The position numbers were made by a program, and so were the translations under genes. From Acinetobacter sp. Ac_5812 (GTDB taxonomy: Bacteria > Pseudomonadota > Gammaproteobacteria > Pseudomonadales > Moraxellaceae), in NCBI RefSeq assembly GCF_013072695.1, contig NZ_LXUK01000022.1:803084-867083 (forward strand): DNA of 64,000 bases, read 5' to 3'. Of the stretch, positions 49,002 through 58,481 are shown in pieces; the first letter of the stretch is position 1; each line of letters starts with the position of its first letter. The notes beneath the pieces were generated by a model. It had not been told where the DNA came from. It worked only from the letters and a program-made list of their open reading frames with translations, and did not search any database.

Positions 49002-50849
49002 ATGCTGCAATGGTTTGAAAAATTAGTTGATCCCTATCCAACGAAAGACTTAAACAAACCATTACCAACCACTTTTTTTGCTTTTGTTTGGCAATCAACC
49101 AAAGGCATCCGCCCTTATCTGTTTATTCTGATTGCATGTACCGCAGCCGCAGCAAGCTTCGAAGCACTATTTTTCTCTTATATAGGCAAATTGGTTGATT
49201 GGCTGACACAAAGTCACCCAAGTACATTCTTAGAAAATAACCAACAAAACCTCACCATCCTGATTAGCATCCTTTTTGCCAATATCTTCTTTGTCAGCCT
49301 GCAATCTGTAGTCAAACATCAAGTTTTGTTTAGTAATTTCCCAATGCGCATGCGTTGGCGCTTTCATAACTTGTTATTACAACAGAGCCTAGACTTCTTC
49401 CATACGGACTTCGCAGGGCGCCTTTCTGCTAAGGTCATGCAAACGGCTTTAGCTGTGCGCGAATTCTGGATGATTTTAGGTGATATGCTGGTTTATGTAC
49501 TGATCTACTTTATTACGATTAGTGTGGTATTGGGCTCCATTTCTCCTGTACTTATTATTCCTTTAATGTTGTGGCTGGTTTTTTTCATCGTGATCGCCAG
49601 CTATTTTATCCCCCGTTTAGGTAAAATTTCCAAAAAACAAGCAGATTCACGTGCTGTTATGACAGGCCGCATAACGGATGCTTATACCAATATTCAAACT
49701 GTAAAACTTTTTGCGCATGCAGGTCGCGAAAGCCAATATGCCAAAGAATCTATGCAAGAGTTTATGGTTACGGTTTATAAGCAAATGCGTTTAGGGGTTA
49801 AATACGAAATCAGCATTCGTTTACTTAGTACATTTTTATATATTGGGGTAATCGGCACTTCAGTTTGGTTATGGACACAAGGGCAAGCTGCTATTGGGGT
49901 GATTGCAGCCACCACAGCGATGGTACTGAAGCTAGACAGTATGGCTGAGTTTTTAATGTGGCATGTCACCATGCTATTTGAAAATGTCGGTACCATTCAG
50001 GATGGTATGACCACCCTAGGTAAACAGATCCAGATTCAGGACAAGAAAGATGCGACTGAATTAAAAGTTCAACATGGTGAAATCCGATTTGAGGACGTTA
50101 GCTTTGCTTATAACCAAAAAAATGTCATCGAGCATTTTAACTTAACCATTAAACCTGGTGAAAAAATTGGGGTTGTCGGGCGTTCAGGCGCTGGTAAATC
50201 GACACTGATCCAATTACTGCTTCATTTTTACGATATCAACCAAGGTCGTATTCTGATTGATGGTCAAAATATTCATGATGTTACCCAAGACAGCTTACGC
50301 GCCAATATTGCATTAGTTACGCAAGATACCTCTTTATTACACCGCACTGTTGCTGAAAATATTAAATATGGGCGTCCAAATGCGACTGAGGCTGAAGTGC
50401 AACTCGCAGTGAAAAAAGCCAGAGCAGAAGAATTCATTCCACAACTGACAGATCAAAAAGGTCGTGTTGGATTTGATGCCTACGTTGGTGAACGCGGTGT
50501 GAAGCTCTCTGGTGGTCAGCGTCAACGTATTGCAATATCGCGTGTTTTCCTCAAAGATGCACCGATTCTCATCCTTGATGAAGCAACCAGTGCGCTTGAT
50601 TCCGAAGTCGAAGCCGCAATTCAAAGTAGTTTAAATGACTTGATGGTTGGCAAAACAGTCATTGCAATTGCGCACCGTTTATCTACTATTGCTCAAATGG
50701 ATCGCCTTATTGTCCTTGATCAAGGTCGAATTGCTGAACAAGGAACACATGAGGAACTGATTGCTAATGATGGCTTGTATGCACAATTATGGAAACGCCA
50801 AACAGGTGGTTTTTTAGTTGAACAGCGAGTGACTCAGGACACAGAATAA
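49002..50849 (+). CDS. ABC exporter, fused membrane and ATPase domains
   Basis: A 615-residue half-transporter of the type IV exporter (MsbA/lipid or multidrug) kind. Residues 1-345 form the six-helix membrane domain (GIRPYLFILIACTAAAASFE; FWMILGDMLVYVLIYFITIS). The ATPase from about 360 has the A-loop VSFAYNQKNVIEHF, Walker A VGRSGAGKSTLIQLL, the Q-loop LVTQDTSLL, signature VKLSGGQRQRIAISR and Walker B ILILDEATSALDSE, then the H-loop IAIAHRLST. It should act as a homodimer exporting a hydrophobic substrate; which one is unknown. GAGGAAATGCGGC precedes the ATG. The stop overlaps the MaoC start (TAATG). Confidence 0.92.
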   Translation: MLQWFEKLVDPYPTKDLNKPLPTTFFAFVWQSTKGIRPYLFILIACTAAAASFEALFFSYIGKLVDWLTQSHPSTFLENNQQNLTILISILFANIFFVSLQSVVKHQVLFSNFPMRMRWRFHNLLLQQSLDFFHTDFAGRLSAKVMQTALAVREFWMILGDMLVYVLIYFITISVVLGSISPVLIIPLMLWLVFFIVIASYFIPRLGKISKKQADSRAVMTGRITDAYTNIQTVKLFAHAGRESQYAKESMQEFMVTVYKQMRLGVKYEISIRLLSTFLYIGVIGTSVWLWTQGQAAIGVIAATTAMVLKLDSMAEFLMWHVTMLFENVGTIQDGMTTLGKQIQIQDKKDATELKVQHGEIRFEDVSFAYNQKNVIEHFNLTIKPGEKIGVVGRSGAGKSTLIQLLLHFYDINQGRILIDGQNIHDVTQDSLRANIALVTQDTSLLHRTVAENIKYGRPNATEAEVQLAVKKARAEEFIPQLTDQKGRVGFDAYVGERGVKLSGGQRQRIAISRVFLKDAPILILDEATSALDSEVEAAIQSSLNDLMVGKTVIAIAHRLSTIAQMDRLIVLDQGRIAEQGTHEELIANDGLYAQLWKRQTGGFLVEQRVTQDTE

Positions 50850-51289
50850 TGTTGTATTTAGAAGACTTAAATATTGGTGATCGTTTTAGCAGCCGCGAAT
50901 ATGAAATGACACTTGAAGAAGTGAAACAATTTGCCGGTCAATATGACCCCCAACCTTTTCATTTGGATGAGCAAGCAGCAGCGGAACATCCTATATTTCA
51001 AGGATTAGCTGCAAGTGGTTGGCATACTTCTGCGGTGACTATGCGTTTATGGACGGAATGCTTTCCCGTTGCAGGGGGGCTGTTAGGCACTGAATCAAGC
51101 TTACGTTGGCCTCGACCAACCCGTGTTGGCGATAAAATTCACGTAGAGATTGAAATTACTGCAATTGTGCCATCTAAAACCAAAAATGATCGTGGTATCG
51201 TCAGCTACGTAACACAAGCTTTGAACCAACATGGGGATGTGCTATTAATATCGACAACCAAAATTCTGGTGTTTAGAAAACCAATTTGA
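50849..51289 (+). CDS. MaoC-like (R)-enoyl-CoA hydratase family protein
   Basis: A 146-residue hotdog-fold protein. It has the hydratase-2 pattern: FAGQYDPQPFHLDEQAAAEH (catalytic Asp and His) followed by FQGLAASGWHTSAVTMRLW and LGTESSLRWPRPTRVGDKI. It would add water to trans-2-enoyl-CoA or act in a related acyl-CoA step. Its start is fused to the ABC gene stop (TAATG), so the two are translated together, which hints at export or modification of an acyl compound; this link is inference. Confidence 0.88.
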   Translation: MLYLEDLNIGDRFSSREYEMTLEEVKQFAGQYDPQPFHLDEQAAAEHPIFQGLAASGWHTSAVTMRLWTECFPVAGGLLGTESSLRWPRPTRVGDKIHVEIEITAIVPSKTKNDRGIVSYVTQALNQHGDVLLISTTKILVFRKPI

Positions 51290-51417
51290 TTCTTGAATAT
51301 TCGGTGACTCTTTTGTCCAACAATTTTTATGATTGATTATTTTTTTTCATGTAAAGATGTTTAAGACTTAAATGTTTAAAAGATATTGGCAAAATTGATG
51401 AGCGCCACGGAAAGCAC

Positions 51418-52443
51418 ATGAAAACAACCTCAACTCGTCAAGATCAAGGAATACCAGGCGTCTATGGCTTATTGCTATTAGATGTCGTTTCTCGCTGGGG
51501 ATATAGCGATGAAACATTGTTCGCACCATTTCACTTAACCAGCGAACAACTGGCTGATCCAAACTATCGAATTCCAACACCGATTGCGAATGAATTGGTG
51601 AAACATTCTTTGCGCCTTACGGGTGAAAGTACACTGGGCTTTCATCTAGGTACGCAGATGCGTATTTCCATTCATGGTTTTATTGGCTATGCCATTATGA
51701 CGGCGCATGACATTACCGATGCTATTGCACTGGCAAGCCGTTTCATTCAGTTACGCCTTCCCTTTTTACAGTTATATTTCTCTACTTTCGGCCCTAAAGC
51801 AACTTTACAACTACAATGTGATATTGAAGTTGAGCCCTTGCGTACTGAAATCATTTTAGGCTTAACCATTGGTATTATGACCATGGCCAAAGCCTTAACC
51901 GGAATTGATGACCTCAGCGGTGAAGTCGATCTAGACTTTCCTGAACCAGCTGGCTTTGAAAAATATAAAGATCGATTAACCAGTACAGTACGCTTTAATC
52001 AGCCCCATCTGATTTCAAGCTTCGATAAAAAATATCTTGGCTTAAAAATGGTCAATGCAGATCCAATTGCCAGCCAGATTGCAATTAACCAATGTGAAAC
52101 TGAACTCTCTGCACTGGGTGAGCGTCGTCGTTTAGCCATGCGCGTCCGTGATATTTTAACCAATTCAGAACAGCACTATCTCAGTATTGAAAGTGTGGCT
52201 GAACGCTTACACATGTCAGATCGTACCTTGAAACGCCAATTGGCTGCGGAAGGTACATCCTTCTCTACGCTCGTGGATGAAGTCCGTTATCGTCATGCAA
52301 CCTCTTTGCTGTCTCGAACCGATTATAGTTTGGAGCAAATTGCAGATGAATTGGGTTATTCCGATGTCGCGAATTTCAGCCGCGCCTTTAAGCGTTGGAG
52401 TGGTCGTAGCCCGAGTAACTGGCGTAAAGACCCTTACTTATAA
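51418..52443 (+). CDS. AraC-family transcriptional regulator
   Basis: A 341-residue regulator with an N-terminal Arabinose_bd-type (PF12625) ligand domain (residues 15-200; LRLTGESTLGFHLGTQMRIS, IHGFIGYAIMTAHDITDAIA) and a C-terminal AraC double helix-turn-helix (about 240-338). The first helix pair is in LSIESVAERLHMSDRTLKRQ, the second in YSLEQIADELGYSDVANFSR followed by AFKRWSGRSPSNWR. This subgroup (OruR/ArgR-like) often activates catabolic or lipid genes. It lies 128 bases after MaoC on the same strand. Targets are unknown. Confidence 0.92.
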   Translation: MKTTSTRQDQGIPGVYGLLLLDVVSRWGYSDETLFAPFHLTSEQLADPNYRIPTPIANELVKHSLRLTGESTLGFHLGTQMRISIHGFIGYAIMTAHDITDAIALASRFIQLRLPFLQLYFSTFGPKATLQLQCDIEVEPLRTEIILGLTIGIMTMAKALTGIDDLSGEVDLDFPEPAGFEKYKDRLTSTVRFNQPHLISSFDKKYLGLKMVNADPIASQIAINQCETELSALGERRRLAMRVRDILTNSEQHYLSIESVAERLHMSDRTLKRQLAAEGTSFSTLVDEVRYRHATSLLSRTDYSLEQIADELGYSDVANFSRAFKRWSGRSPSNWRKDPYL

Positions 52444-52523
52444 GTTCACCAAAGCTTTTGTTTTTATTGAAAAGCATGTATAAACCAAATAAAAATGATA
52501 CGACAGATTGTTAAGGAGTTGTC

Positions 52524-52898
52524 ATGAATCATCCAGCAGAATTGAAATATGCACGTACGCATGAGTGGGTAAGAATTGAGGGCGACCTCGTTGTTACAGG
52601 GATTACTGACCATGCACAAGATGAGTTGGGTGATTTAGTGTATGTGGAAACCCCAGAAGTGGGTAGCCATGTCACCGCAACCGAACAAGCAGGTATTGTT
52701 GAGTCAGTTAAAACAGCTTCTGATATTCACGCACCTGTGTCTGGAACTGTGGTTGAAGTAAATACTGATCTTGAAGATGATCCTGACTTTGTCAATGACG
52801 AGCCGTATGGTAAAGGTTGGATCTATAAGATTAAGCCAGACAATATGGCTGATGTTGAAAAATTGCTTTCAAATAGCGAATACGAATCAGGTTTATAA
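52524..52898 (+). CDS. gcvH: Glycine cleavage system H protein
   Basis: The lipoyl carrier of glycine decarboxylase, 124 residues. The lipoylation site is Lys63 in QAGIVESVKTASDIHAPVSG, and the EWVRIEGDLVVTGITDHAQD opening and VNDEPYGKGWIYKIKP are standard. It shuttles the aminomethyl group between the P, T and L proteins. gcvP and gcvT are not in this window. TAAGGAG sits 6 bases before the ATG. A strong terminator follows the gene, so it is likely a single-gene unit. Confidence 0.95.
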   Translation: MNHPAELKYARTHEWVRIEGDLVVTGITDHAQDELGDLVYVETPEVGSHVTATEQAGIVESVKTASDIHAPVSGTVVEVNTDLEDDPDFVNDEPYGKGWIYKIKPDNMADVEKLLSNSEYESGL

Positions 52899-52940
52899 GT
52901 TTTATAAATCAGACCGACCTATTTGGATTGATCTATTAAA

Positions 52941-52970
52941 AAACCGAGTTGAGGTCTAACTCGGTTTTTT
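52941..52970. terminator. Terminator between gcvH and the LPMO gene
   Basis: Perfect 10-base-pair stem AAACCGAGTT/AACTCGGTTT with a 7-base loop, followed by T to 52970; A run on the other side. The two genes converge and could both use it. Confidence 0.85.
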
Positions 52971-52987
52971 ATTTCCTAGTACATTGA

Positions 52988-54145
52988 TTATTTCACTAAA
53001 ATCCACGCATCCTGCCAGTTCGAACCAGTAGCAGGAACATATTGATGCGCTTGGATCGTACACCAGCCGCTATAAGGAAATGGCTTGCACTGATAAATAC
53101 GCCCATCGCTGCCCAATACCTTAGTTCCTGCTTTATATGTACTGATATTCTTCGGATAAACAAAATCATAAGAACCACCACCACTGATCGGTGCACGCTC
53201 AATTTTGATTTCGACACGTTGGATGCCACTATTTAAACTACTATAAACATCATTTTTCCCACTTACAGGCATAATCTCACCGTTTGTATTTTTAACGCCT
53301 GCCCGTAACGCGCTATGTTCTCGATTAATCGCTTCTGCTAATAAGCGTGGCCAAATATTTCGACTGCCATTGGCGGTACTTGTAATCAGTAATTCTGTTT
53401 TTAAATTTGAATTTTCACCATTACGATCAAACACCCGCGTCGATACCCGATCATTTATCAATAGGTCATCAAGCGGATTAATATCACCAATATCATTCCA
53501 GCTTTGAACTGGTTTTGGTGGTTGCGGATCGACTGGTGTCGTTGGGTTGCCTGAACCGATATTTACATCAATGACATTATAAAAGGCATTACTGGTATCA
53601 CCGATATCCCAAACCGCTAGAATGACATGATAACCACTTCGGTCAGCGGGCACATGACAGCGATGTGTTTCCACACTGGCAGGTTTCTGATATTTACCAT
53701 CCACCGTACAAAAGGGATTAAGATCAAAAGAGCCACGCACCAAGGGAGCTGAAGGATTCCACCCTTGTTTAGTGATAAAATAACGCCAGCCTTGAGTCAC
53801 ATGTTGTGCAGTAAATTGCCAAGTAAAGTCATTTGCACCTGTGGGCAAATTTGTTTTAACCCATCGTGTCGGTGATTGTGCATTTAATTCTGAAAATTGA
53901 CTCAAATTTGCATTGGCAATTTGACCATCAGGTGGCCCAGACTGCGGAAAACCTTTCGGAGCTTCTAAACTTTGCGGCTCCCACACAATACTGCCACATT
54001 GAGTATTCTTATTTAACTTACAGGCATAAGCTCGAGATTCTAGTTTCAGTACGTAGCCATGTGCAAAAACCAATGAAGGTACGATAGGCAGTACCAATAT
54101 TCCAATCGAGATTAAACTGCGTCTAATAAAGTGATGCATCATCAT
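52988..54145 (-). CDS. Lytic polysaccharide monooxygenase (AA10) with CBM5/12-like domain
   Basis: A secreted copper enzyme that oxidatively cleaves chitin or cellulose chains. The signal peptide ends before His29 (LVFA-HGYV), giving the N-terminal His of the copper brace. The second brace His is in TAQHVTQGWRYFITK, and FYNVIDV supplies the axial Phe. Disulfide Cys occur at YACKLNKNTQCG and FCTVDGKY. A linker (VDPQPPKP) leads to a middle domain, and the last ~50 residues (YKAGTKVLGSDGRIYQCKPF; WCTIQAHQYVPATGSNWQDA) resemble a CBM5/12 chitin-binding module. The length of 385 fits multi-domain GbpA-like LPMOs. The ATG at 54145 follows AAAGGTAG. No chitinase is adjacent. Confidence 0.88.
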   Translation of the reverse strand: MMMHHFIRRSLISIGILVLPIVPSLVFAHGYVLKLESRAYACKLNKNTQCGSIVWEPQSLEAPKGFPQSGPPDGQIANANLSQFSELNAQSPTRWVKTNLPTGANDFTWQFTAQHVTQGWRYFITKQGWNPSAPLVRGSFDLNPFCTVDGKYQKPASVETHRCHVPADRSGYHVILAVWDIGDTSNAFYNVIDVNIGSGNPTTPVDPQPPKPVQSWNDIGDINPLDDLLINDRVSTRVFDRNGENSNLKTELLITSTANGSRNIWPRLLAEAINREHSALRAGVKNTNGEIMPVSGKNDVYSSLNSGIQRVEIKIERAPISGGGSYDFVYPKNISTYKAGTKVLGSDGRIYQCKPFPYSGWCTIQAHQYVPATGSNWQDAWILVK

Positions 54146-54352
54146 TTTCTACCTTTGTCATTTCAGTTATTTATTGTTGTTAAGCATTGGTGTTCTTAAG
54201 ACACCTCTTAGACCATAGGTGAGCCGTCTAGACAAGACAACCACCCACTCTGTAATAATCTGTAATATGGCAGTTGACTTGATCACAGGAATAAAAGCTT
54301 ATGATGACCCGATCAAATTATTTTAAAAATCCATTATTACTCAGCGCAATCA

Positions 54353-54384
54353 AAAAAGCCCAATTCAATTTGAATTAGGCTTTT
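54353..54384 (-). terminator. Intrinsic terminator of aspA
   Basis: On the minus strand AAAAGCCTAATTC pairs with GAATTGGGCTTTT (one G-U type mismatch) and is followed by TTTTTTG. It lies 22 bases after the aspA stop codon. Confidence 0.8.
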
Positions 54385-54406
54385 ATCACAACTTAATTTT
54401 CAGGAT

Positions 54407-55849
54407 TTAAGCGACATAATCCACTTGAATGCCATCGACTTCAGAAACCAAGTTTTCAAAAGAGAAAATCTCATCCAGTTGAGCCTGAGTCAGTAGACCA
54501 CGCTCTAAAACTACCTCTTGAATGGTTTTATTTTCAGCAATACATTGTTTACCGATTTCATCACACAACGCATGACCCAAGAGTGGATCGAGCAACGTAA
54601 TAATCCCGACACTTCGCATCACTGCATCATGACAAGCTTGTTCATTTGCTTTGATGCCACGTACACATTTTTCATCCAAGCTTTGAATTGCATGCGTAAG
54701 CAATTCAATGGATTCATTCAATGAAATTGCAATCACAGGTTCCATCACATTGAGTTGTAATTGCCCTGCTTCCGCCGCAAAGGTAATGGTTAAATCATTA
54801 CCAATCACTTTAAATGCAATCTGATTGACCACTTCAGGAATCACAGGGTTTACTTTTGCAGGCATGATCGAAGAGCCAGCCTGCAGTTCAGGTAATTGAA
54901 TTTCGCCCAAACCTGTCCTTGGTCCTGAACTGAGCAAACGTAAGTCATTGCTAATTTTGGAGAGTTTGCATGCAAGGCGTTTCAATGTACTGGATAAAAT
55001 GATAAATACACCACAGTCACTGGTTGCTTCAACATAATCTTCCGCACCCACTAGATTCAAACCCGTGATGTCTTTTAAACAGGAAACCGCTTTAATGGCA
55101 TAACCTTTGGGGGTATTTACACCTGTTCCTATGGCTGTCGCACCCAAATTCACTTCAAGCAATAATTCACGAGTTCGTTTAATTAAACGTACATCTTCTT
55201 TTAATAAAGTTGCAAAAGCACGGAACTCTTGCCCCAACGTCATCGGCACCGCATCTTGTAATTGAGTGCGCCCCATCTTTAATACATAACGGAATTCAAT
55301 AGCCTTGTTTTCAAATGACGTAATTAACTTGTCCATTTGGGTGAACAAAGCATCTAAAGAATAATAGGTTGATAAGCGCAATGCGGTCGGATAAACATCA
55401 TTAGTCGATTGAGATTTATTGACATGATCATTGGGATGAATCAGCTCATATTTGCCTTTTTGATGGCCTAATGACTCCAACGCGATGTTGGCAATCACTT
55501 CATTAGTATTCATATTAATTGAAGTACCCGCTCCACCTTGATAAATATCAATTGGGAAGGAATCTTGCCATTTTTCTGTGTCAGTGATGAGCGCATCACA
55601 AGCATGTTGAATTGCCAGGCTTTGAGTTTCAGTGAGTTTGCCAAAGCTTAAATTTGCTTGCGCCGAAGCTTTCTTTACTTGCGCCAATGCACGAATAAAG
55701 TAACTATTTTGTCCAACTTTTTGTGAGGAGATCTTAAAATTTTCAATGGCGCGTAGGGTATGAATTCCATAATAACATTCTGTTGGAACTTCTTTCGCAC
55801 CGAGCAAATCATGCTCTATTCTTATCGTTGCTGTTTGAACCGTTTCCAC
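54407..55849 (-). CDS. aspA: Aspartate ammonia-lyase
   Basis: A 480-residue enzyme of the aspartase/fumarase superfamily that converts L-aspartate to fumarate and ammonia. It shows the family motifs: YQGGAGTSINMNTNEVIANI, HPNDHVNKSQSTNDVYPTA, KMGRTQLQDAVPMTLGQEF and the signature loop GSSIMPAKVNPV with the catalytic Ser. GTGVNTPKGYA and LGTAIGTGV-type segments favour aspartase over fumarase. It feeds aspartate into the TCA cycle, fitting the amino-acid-catabolic genes around it (putP, putA). It is divergent from putP across a 479-base AT-rich spacer, and has its own terminator. Confidence 0.93.
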   Translation of the reverse strand: METVQTATIRIEHDLLGAKEVPTECYYGIHTLRAIENFKISSQKVGQNSYFIRALAQVKKASAQANLSFGKLTETQSLAIQHACDALITDTEKWQDSFPIDIYQGGAGTSINMNTNEVIANIALESLGHQKGKYELIHPNDHVNKSQSTNDVYPTALRLSTYYSLDALFTQMDKLITSFENKAIEFRYVLKMGRTQLQDAVPMTLGQEFRAFATLLKEDVRLIKRTRELLLEVNLGATAIGTGVNTPKGYAIKAVSCLKDITGLNLVGAEDYVEATSDCGVFIILSSTLKRLACKLSKISNDLRLLSSGPRTGLGEIQLPELQAGSSIMPAKVNPVIPEVVNQIAFKVIGNDLTITFAAEAGQLQLNVMEPVIAISLNESIELLTHAIQSLDEKCVRGIKANEQACHDAVMRSVGIITLLDPLLGHALCDEIGKQCIAENKTIQEVVLERGLLTQAQLDEIFSFENLVSEVDGIQVDYVA

Positions 55850-56328
55850 TTTCCATTTCTCTCAGACAATGCACCCTAATGGTGCAATGGATTAATATGA
55901 AAGATTGCAACTGAATTTTCATTAGCAAAAACGCTTAACATTATATTTTTTTATAATGGAATTTCACTGAATTGTTGCCAATGTAACATTATGTGTCTGA
56001 ATTTTTGCCTATTTTTTAACTAAATTAATTTAATTTACATCTGTACATTTTATGGATTGTAACTTTTGAATACATTCTGAGTTTTTTTTGAACACTCACC
56101 ATCCATATTTTGATGAAAAAAAATCCTATTTTTTGAATTAAAAAATTAAGATTCATACACTTATTTTAAATTACACAAAATATACAAATTAAATACACAA
56201 ACATAACAGTATTTTAAAAATCATTTGTGCTTGAATCTGTGACCTTATCAATCCCAAGAATAGTCAATGATTTTTTAGCTATTCAGGTGTGATTGCAAAT
56301 TATGGATATGTAAGGACAGGCATCCATT
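55850..56328. other. Divergent aspA/putP intergenic region
   Basis: 479 very AT-rich bases that must hold both promoters. CATTATA and TATAATG form a small dyad around 55939-55957 with a TATAAT usable as an aspA -10 on the minus strand. TTTTGAATTAAAAAATTAAG and similar A/T runs in the middle could be bound by global DNA-bending proteins. No gene or structured RNA is seen. Confidence 0.45.
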
Positions 56329-57825
56329 ATGAATTTTTCTAATCCCACAGTTGTTGTATTCGTGGTATATATCCTGGCCATGCTTGGCATCGGTTTATAC
56401 GCCTATTTTTCTACCAAAAACCTTGACGATTATATTCTTGGAGGCCGAAGTCTAGGCAGTTTTGTAACCGCTTTATCTGCGGGCGCATCAGACATGAGTG
56501 GTTGGTTACTCATGGGTTTACCTGGCGCTATTTACTTAACTGGCTTATCTGAATCGTGGATTGCCATCGGTTTAATTATTGGTGCATGGCTAAACTGGTA
56601 TTTGGTTGCAGGACGTTTACGTGTACACACTGAAGTACAAAACAATGCCCTCACCTTACCAGATTATTTTACTGGTCGTTTTGACGATCAGAAGAAAATC
56701 CTACGCGTCACATCTGCATTGATTATTCTTGTTTTCTTTGCGATTTATTGTGCTTCTGGCATGGTCGCTGGTGCACGTTTATTCGAAACATTATTCCATT
56801 TGCCGTATAGCACAGCCTTATGGTTAGGTGCATTCGCAACCATTGGTTATGTGTGTATTGGTGGTTTCCTTGCAATCAGCTGGACTGATACTTTCCAAGC
56901 AGGCTTAATGATTTTTGCATTATTGCTGCTTCCAATCGTGACCTACATGTCTTTAGGCATTGGTATGGAAGAGTTTACTGCGGTTGTTGAAAGTGTACGT
57001 CCACATGCATTTGATTTTGCGACAAACTTAAGCGTTGTTGCGATTCTTTCTGCTGCAGCGTGGGGTCTTGGCTATTTTGGTCAACCACATATCCTTGTCC
57101 GCTTCATGGCCGCTGATTCAGTAAAATCAATTCCAGCTGCGCGCCGTATCGGTATGACCTGGATGATTCTATGTCTAGCTGGCGCAGTTGGTTCAGGCTT
57201 TATCGGTATCGCTTATTTCCAAATGCATCCTGAGTTTGCTGCTGCGGTAACGGCTAACCCTGAAACTGTATTTATGGAACTCACCAAAATTTTATTCAAC
57301 CCTTGGGTTGTGGGTGTGATCCTTGCTGCTATTCTATCTGCAGTTATGAGTACACTAAGCTGCCAGCTTCTGGTTTGCTCTAGTGCTTTGACGGAAGATT
57401 TGTACAAAGGCTTTATCCGCAAAAATGCATCTCAAAAAGAACTGGTTTGGATTGGCCGTGCAATGGTACTTGCTGTTGCAATGCTTGCCCTTTCTCTTGC
57501 TCAAAACCCTGAGAGTAAAGTTCTTGGCTTAGTGGCTTATGCTTGGGCTGGTTTTGGTGCGGCATTTGGTCCATTAATTATTCTTTCATTGTTCTGGAAA
57601 CGTATGACGTTAAACGGTGCATTGGTGGGTATGGTTGTTGGTGCTTTGACTGTAATCCTATGGAAAAACTTCTTCGGCTACACGGGTATCTATGAAATTA
57701 TTCCAGGCTTCGTTTTTGCCTTGATCAGTATCGTTGTGGTGAGCTTACTTGGTAAGGCACCAAATGCAGCGGTAACAAGTCGTTTCGAACAAGCTGATGA
57801 AATCTATGCACGTGAAATGAAATAA
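56329..57825 (+). CDS. putP: Sodium/proline symporter PutP
   Basis: A 498-residue SSS-family transporter with about 13 membrane helices. It matches PutP: DDYILGGRSLGSFVTALSAG, ASDMSGWLLMGLPGAIYLTG, IGAWLNWYLVAGRLR, LTLPDYFTGRFDD, AAAWGLGYFGQPHILVRFMA and LSAVMSTLSCQLLVCSSALT. These include the Na+ and proline site residues (ASDMSG, SCQLLV regions). It imports proline for the PutA pathway encoded 0.6 kb downstream. GTAAGGACAGGCATCC lies before the ATG. It ends in a shared terminator opposite the Lrp-type gene. Confidence 0.94.
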   Translation: MNFSNPTVVVFVVYILAMLGIGLYAYFSTKNLDDYILGGRSLGSFVTALSAGASDMSGWLLMGLPGAIYLTGLSESWIAIGLIIGAWLNWYLVAGRLRVHTEVQNNALTLPDYFTGRFDDQKKILRVTSALIILVFFAIYCASGMVAGARLFETLFHLPYSTALWLGAFATIGYVCIGGFLAISWTDTFQAGLMIFALLLLPIVTYMSLGIGMEEFTAVVESVRPHAFDFATNLSVVAILSAAAWGLGYFGQPHILVRFMAADSVKSIPAARRIGMTWMILCLAGAVGSGFIGIAYFQMHPEFAAAVTANPETVFMELTKILFNPWVVGVILAAILSAVMSTLSCQLLVCSSALTEDLYKGFIRKNASQKELVWIGRAMVLAVAMLALSLAQNPESKVLGLVAYAWAGFGAAFGPLIILSLFWKRMTLNGALVGMVVGALTVILWKNFFGYTGIYEIIPGFVFALISIVVVSLLGKAPNAAVTSRFEQADEIYAREMK

Positions 57826-57840
57826 TTATGATAAAAAATT

Positions 57841-57867
57841 AAGGGGCTTTTGAGCCCCTTTTCTTTT
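57841..57867. terminator. Terminator between putP and the Lrp-type gene
   Basis: Perfect stem AAGGGGCT/AGCCCCTT (57841-57860) with a TTTG loop, T-rich on the plus side and A/T-rich on the minus side. The convergent genes can both use it. Confidence 0.85.
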
Positions 57868-57869
57868 GT

Positions 57870-58361
57870 CTAAAATTTTGTTTTTGATTTAATTTTTATT
57901 TTAGAGCTGTCTTTCACCACCTGCATGACTGGGTAGCTCCGTGTTTCCTTCACACCTGGGAGCTGCCATAAAATCTGCCCTGCAATACGGCGAAACTCCT
58001 CCATCCCCGCACTCCGCAGCTTAATCAAGAAATCAAAGCCACCACTGACCATATGGCATTCCACGATCTCAGGATATTGCGTCACCGCATCAATAAAATC
58101 ATCCAATACATGGGGTGTAGTTTTATCCAGTAGCACCTCAACAAAGACTAAAAAGCTGGCATTCAGCTTATTCGGATTGAGTTTTGCCTCATATCCCAAA
58201 ATAAATTCGTCCTTAGTCAGCTTCTGGACACGTGCCATCACCGCAGTCGGCGAGAGGTTCACTAATTCTGCCAATTTACTATTAGAAATTCTCCCATCTG
58301 CTTGAAGAATATCCAGAATTTTCAGATCAGTACGATCTAATGTATAAATAGGGCCATTCAA
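57870..58361 (-). CDS. Lrp/AsnC-family regulator, probable proline-pathway control
   Basis: A 163-residue regulator. The N-terminal helix-turn-helix is LDRTDLKILDILQADGRISN with SKLAELVNLSPTAVMARVQK; the C-terminal RAM ligand domain has HVLDDFIDAVTQYPEIVECH and MVSGGFDFLIKLRSA. The length is that of Lrp (164). It is divergent from putA with 120 bases between starts, and convergent with putP, the usual place of PutR-type activators in bacteria whose PutA has no DNA-binding domain. It probably senses proline and activates putA/putP. Effector and targets are inferred from position. Confidence 0.9.
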   Translation of the reverse strand: MNGPIYTLDRTDLKILDILQADGRISNSKLAELVNLSPTAVMARVQKLTKDEFILGYEAKLNPNKLNASFLVFVEVLLDKTTPHVLDDFIDAVTQYPEIVECHMVSGGFDFLIKLRSAGMEEFRRIAGQILWQLPGVKETRSYPVMQVVKDSSKIKIKSKTKF

Positions 58362-58481
58362 CTGAATTTTCCTCTAAAAAATAAGTAAATTATAGTGAGT
58401 TACTCGGGATTCATTCTGTAATCATAAATTAACTAAACCTCTCTACTCAATATGTTCTAGAGATTGTTATTGGAATTTAGT

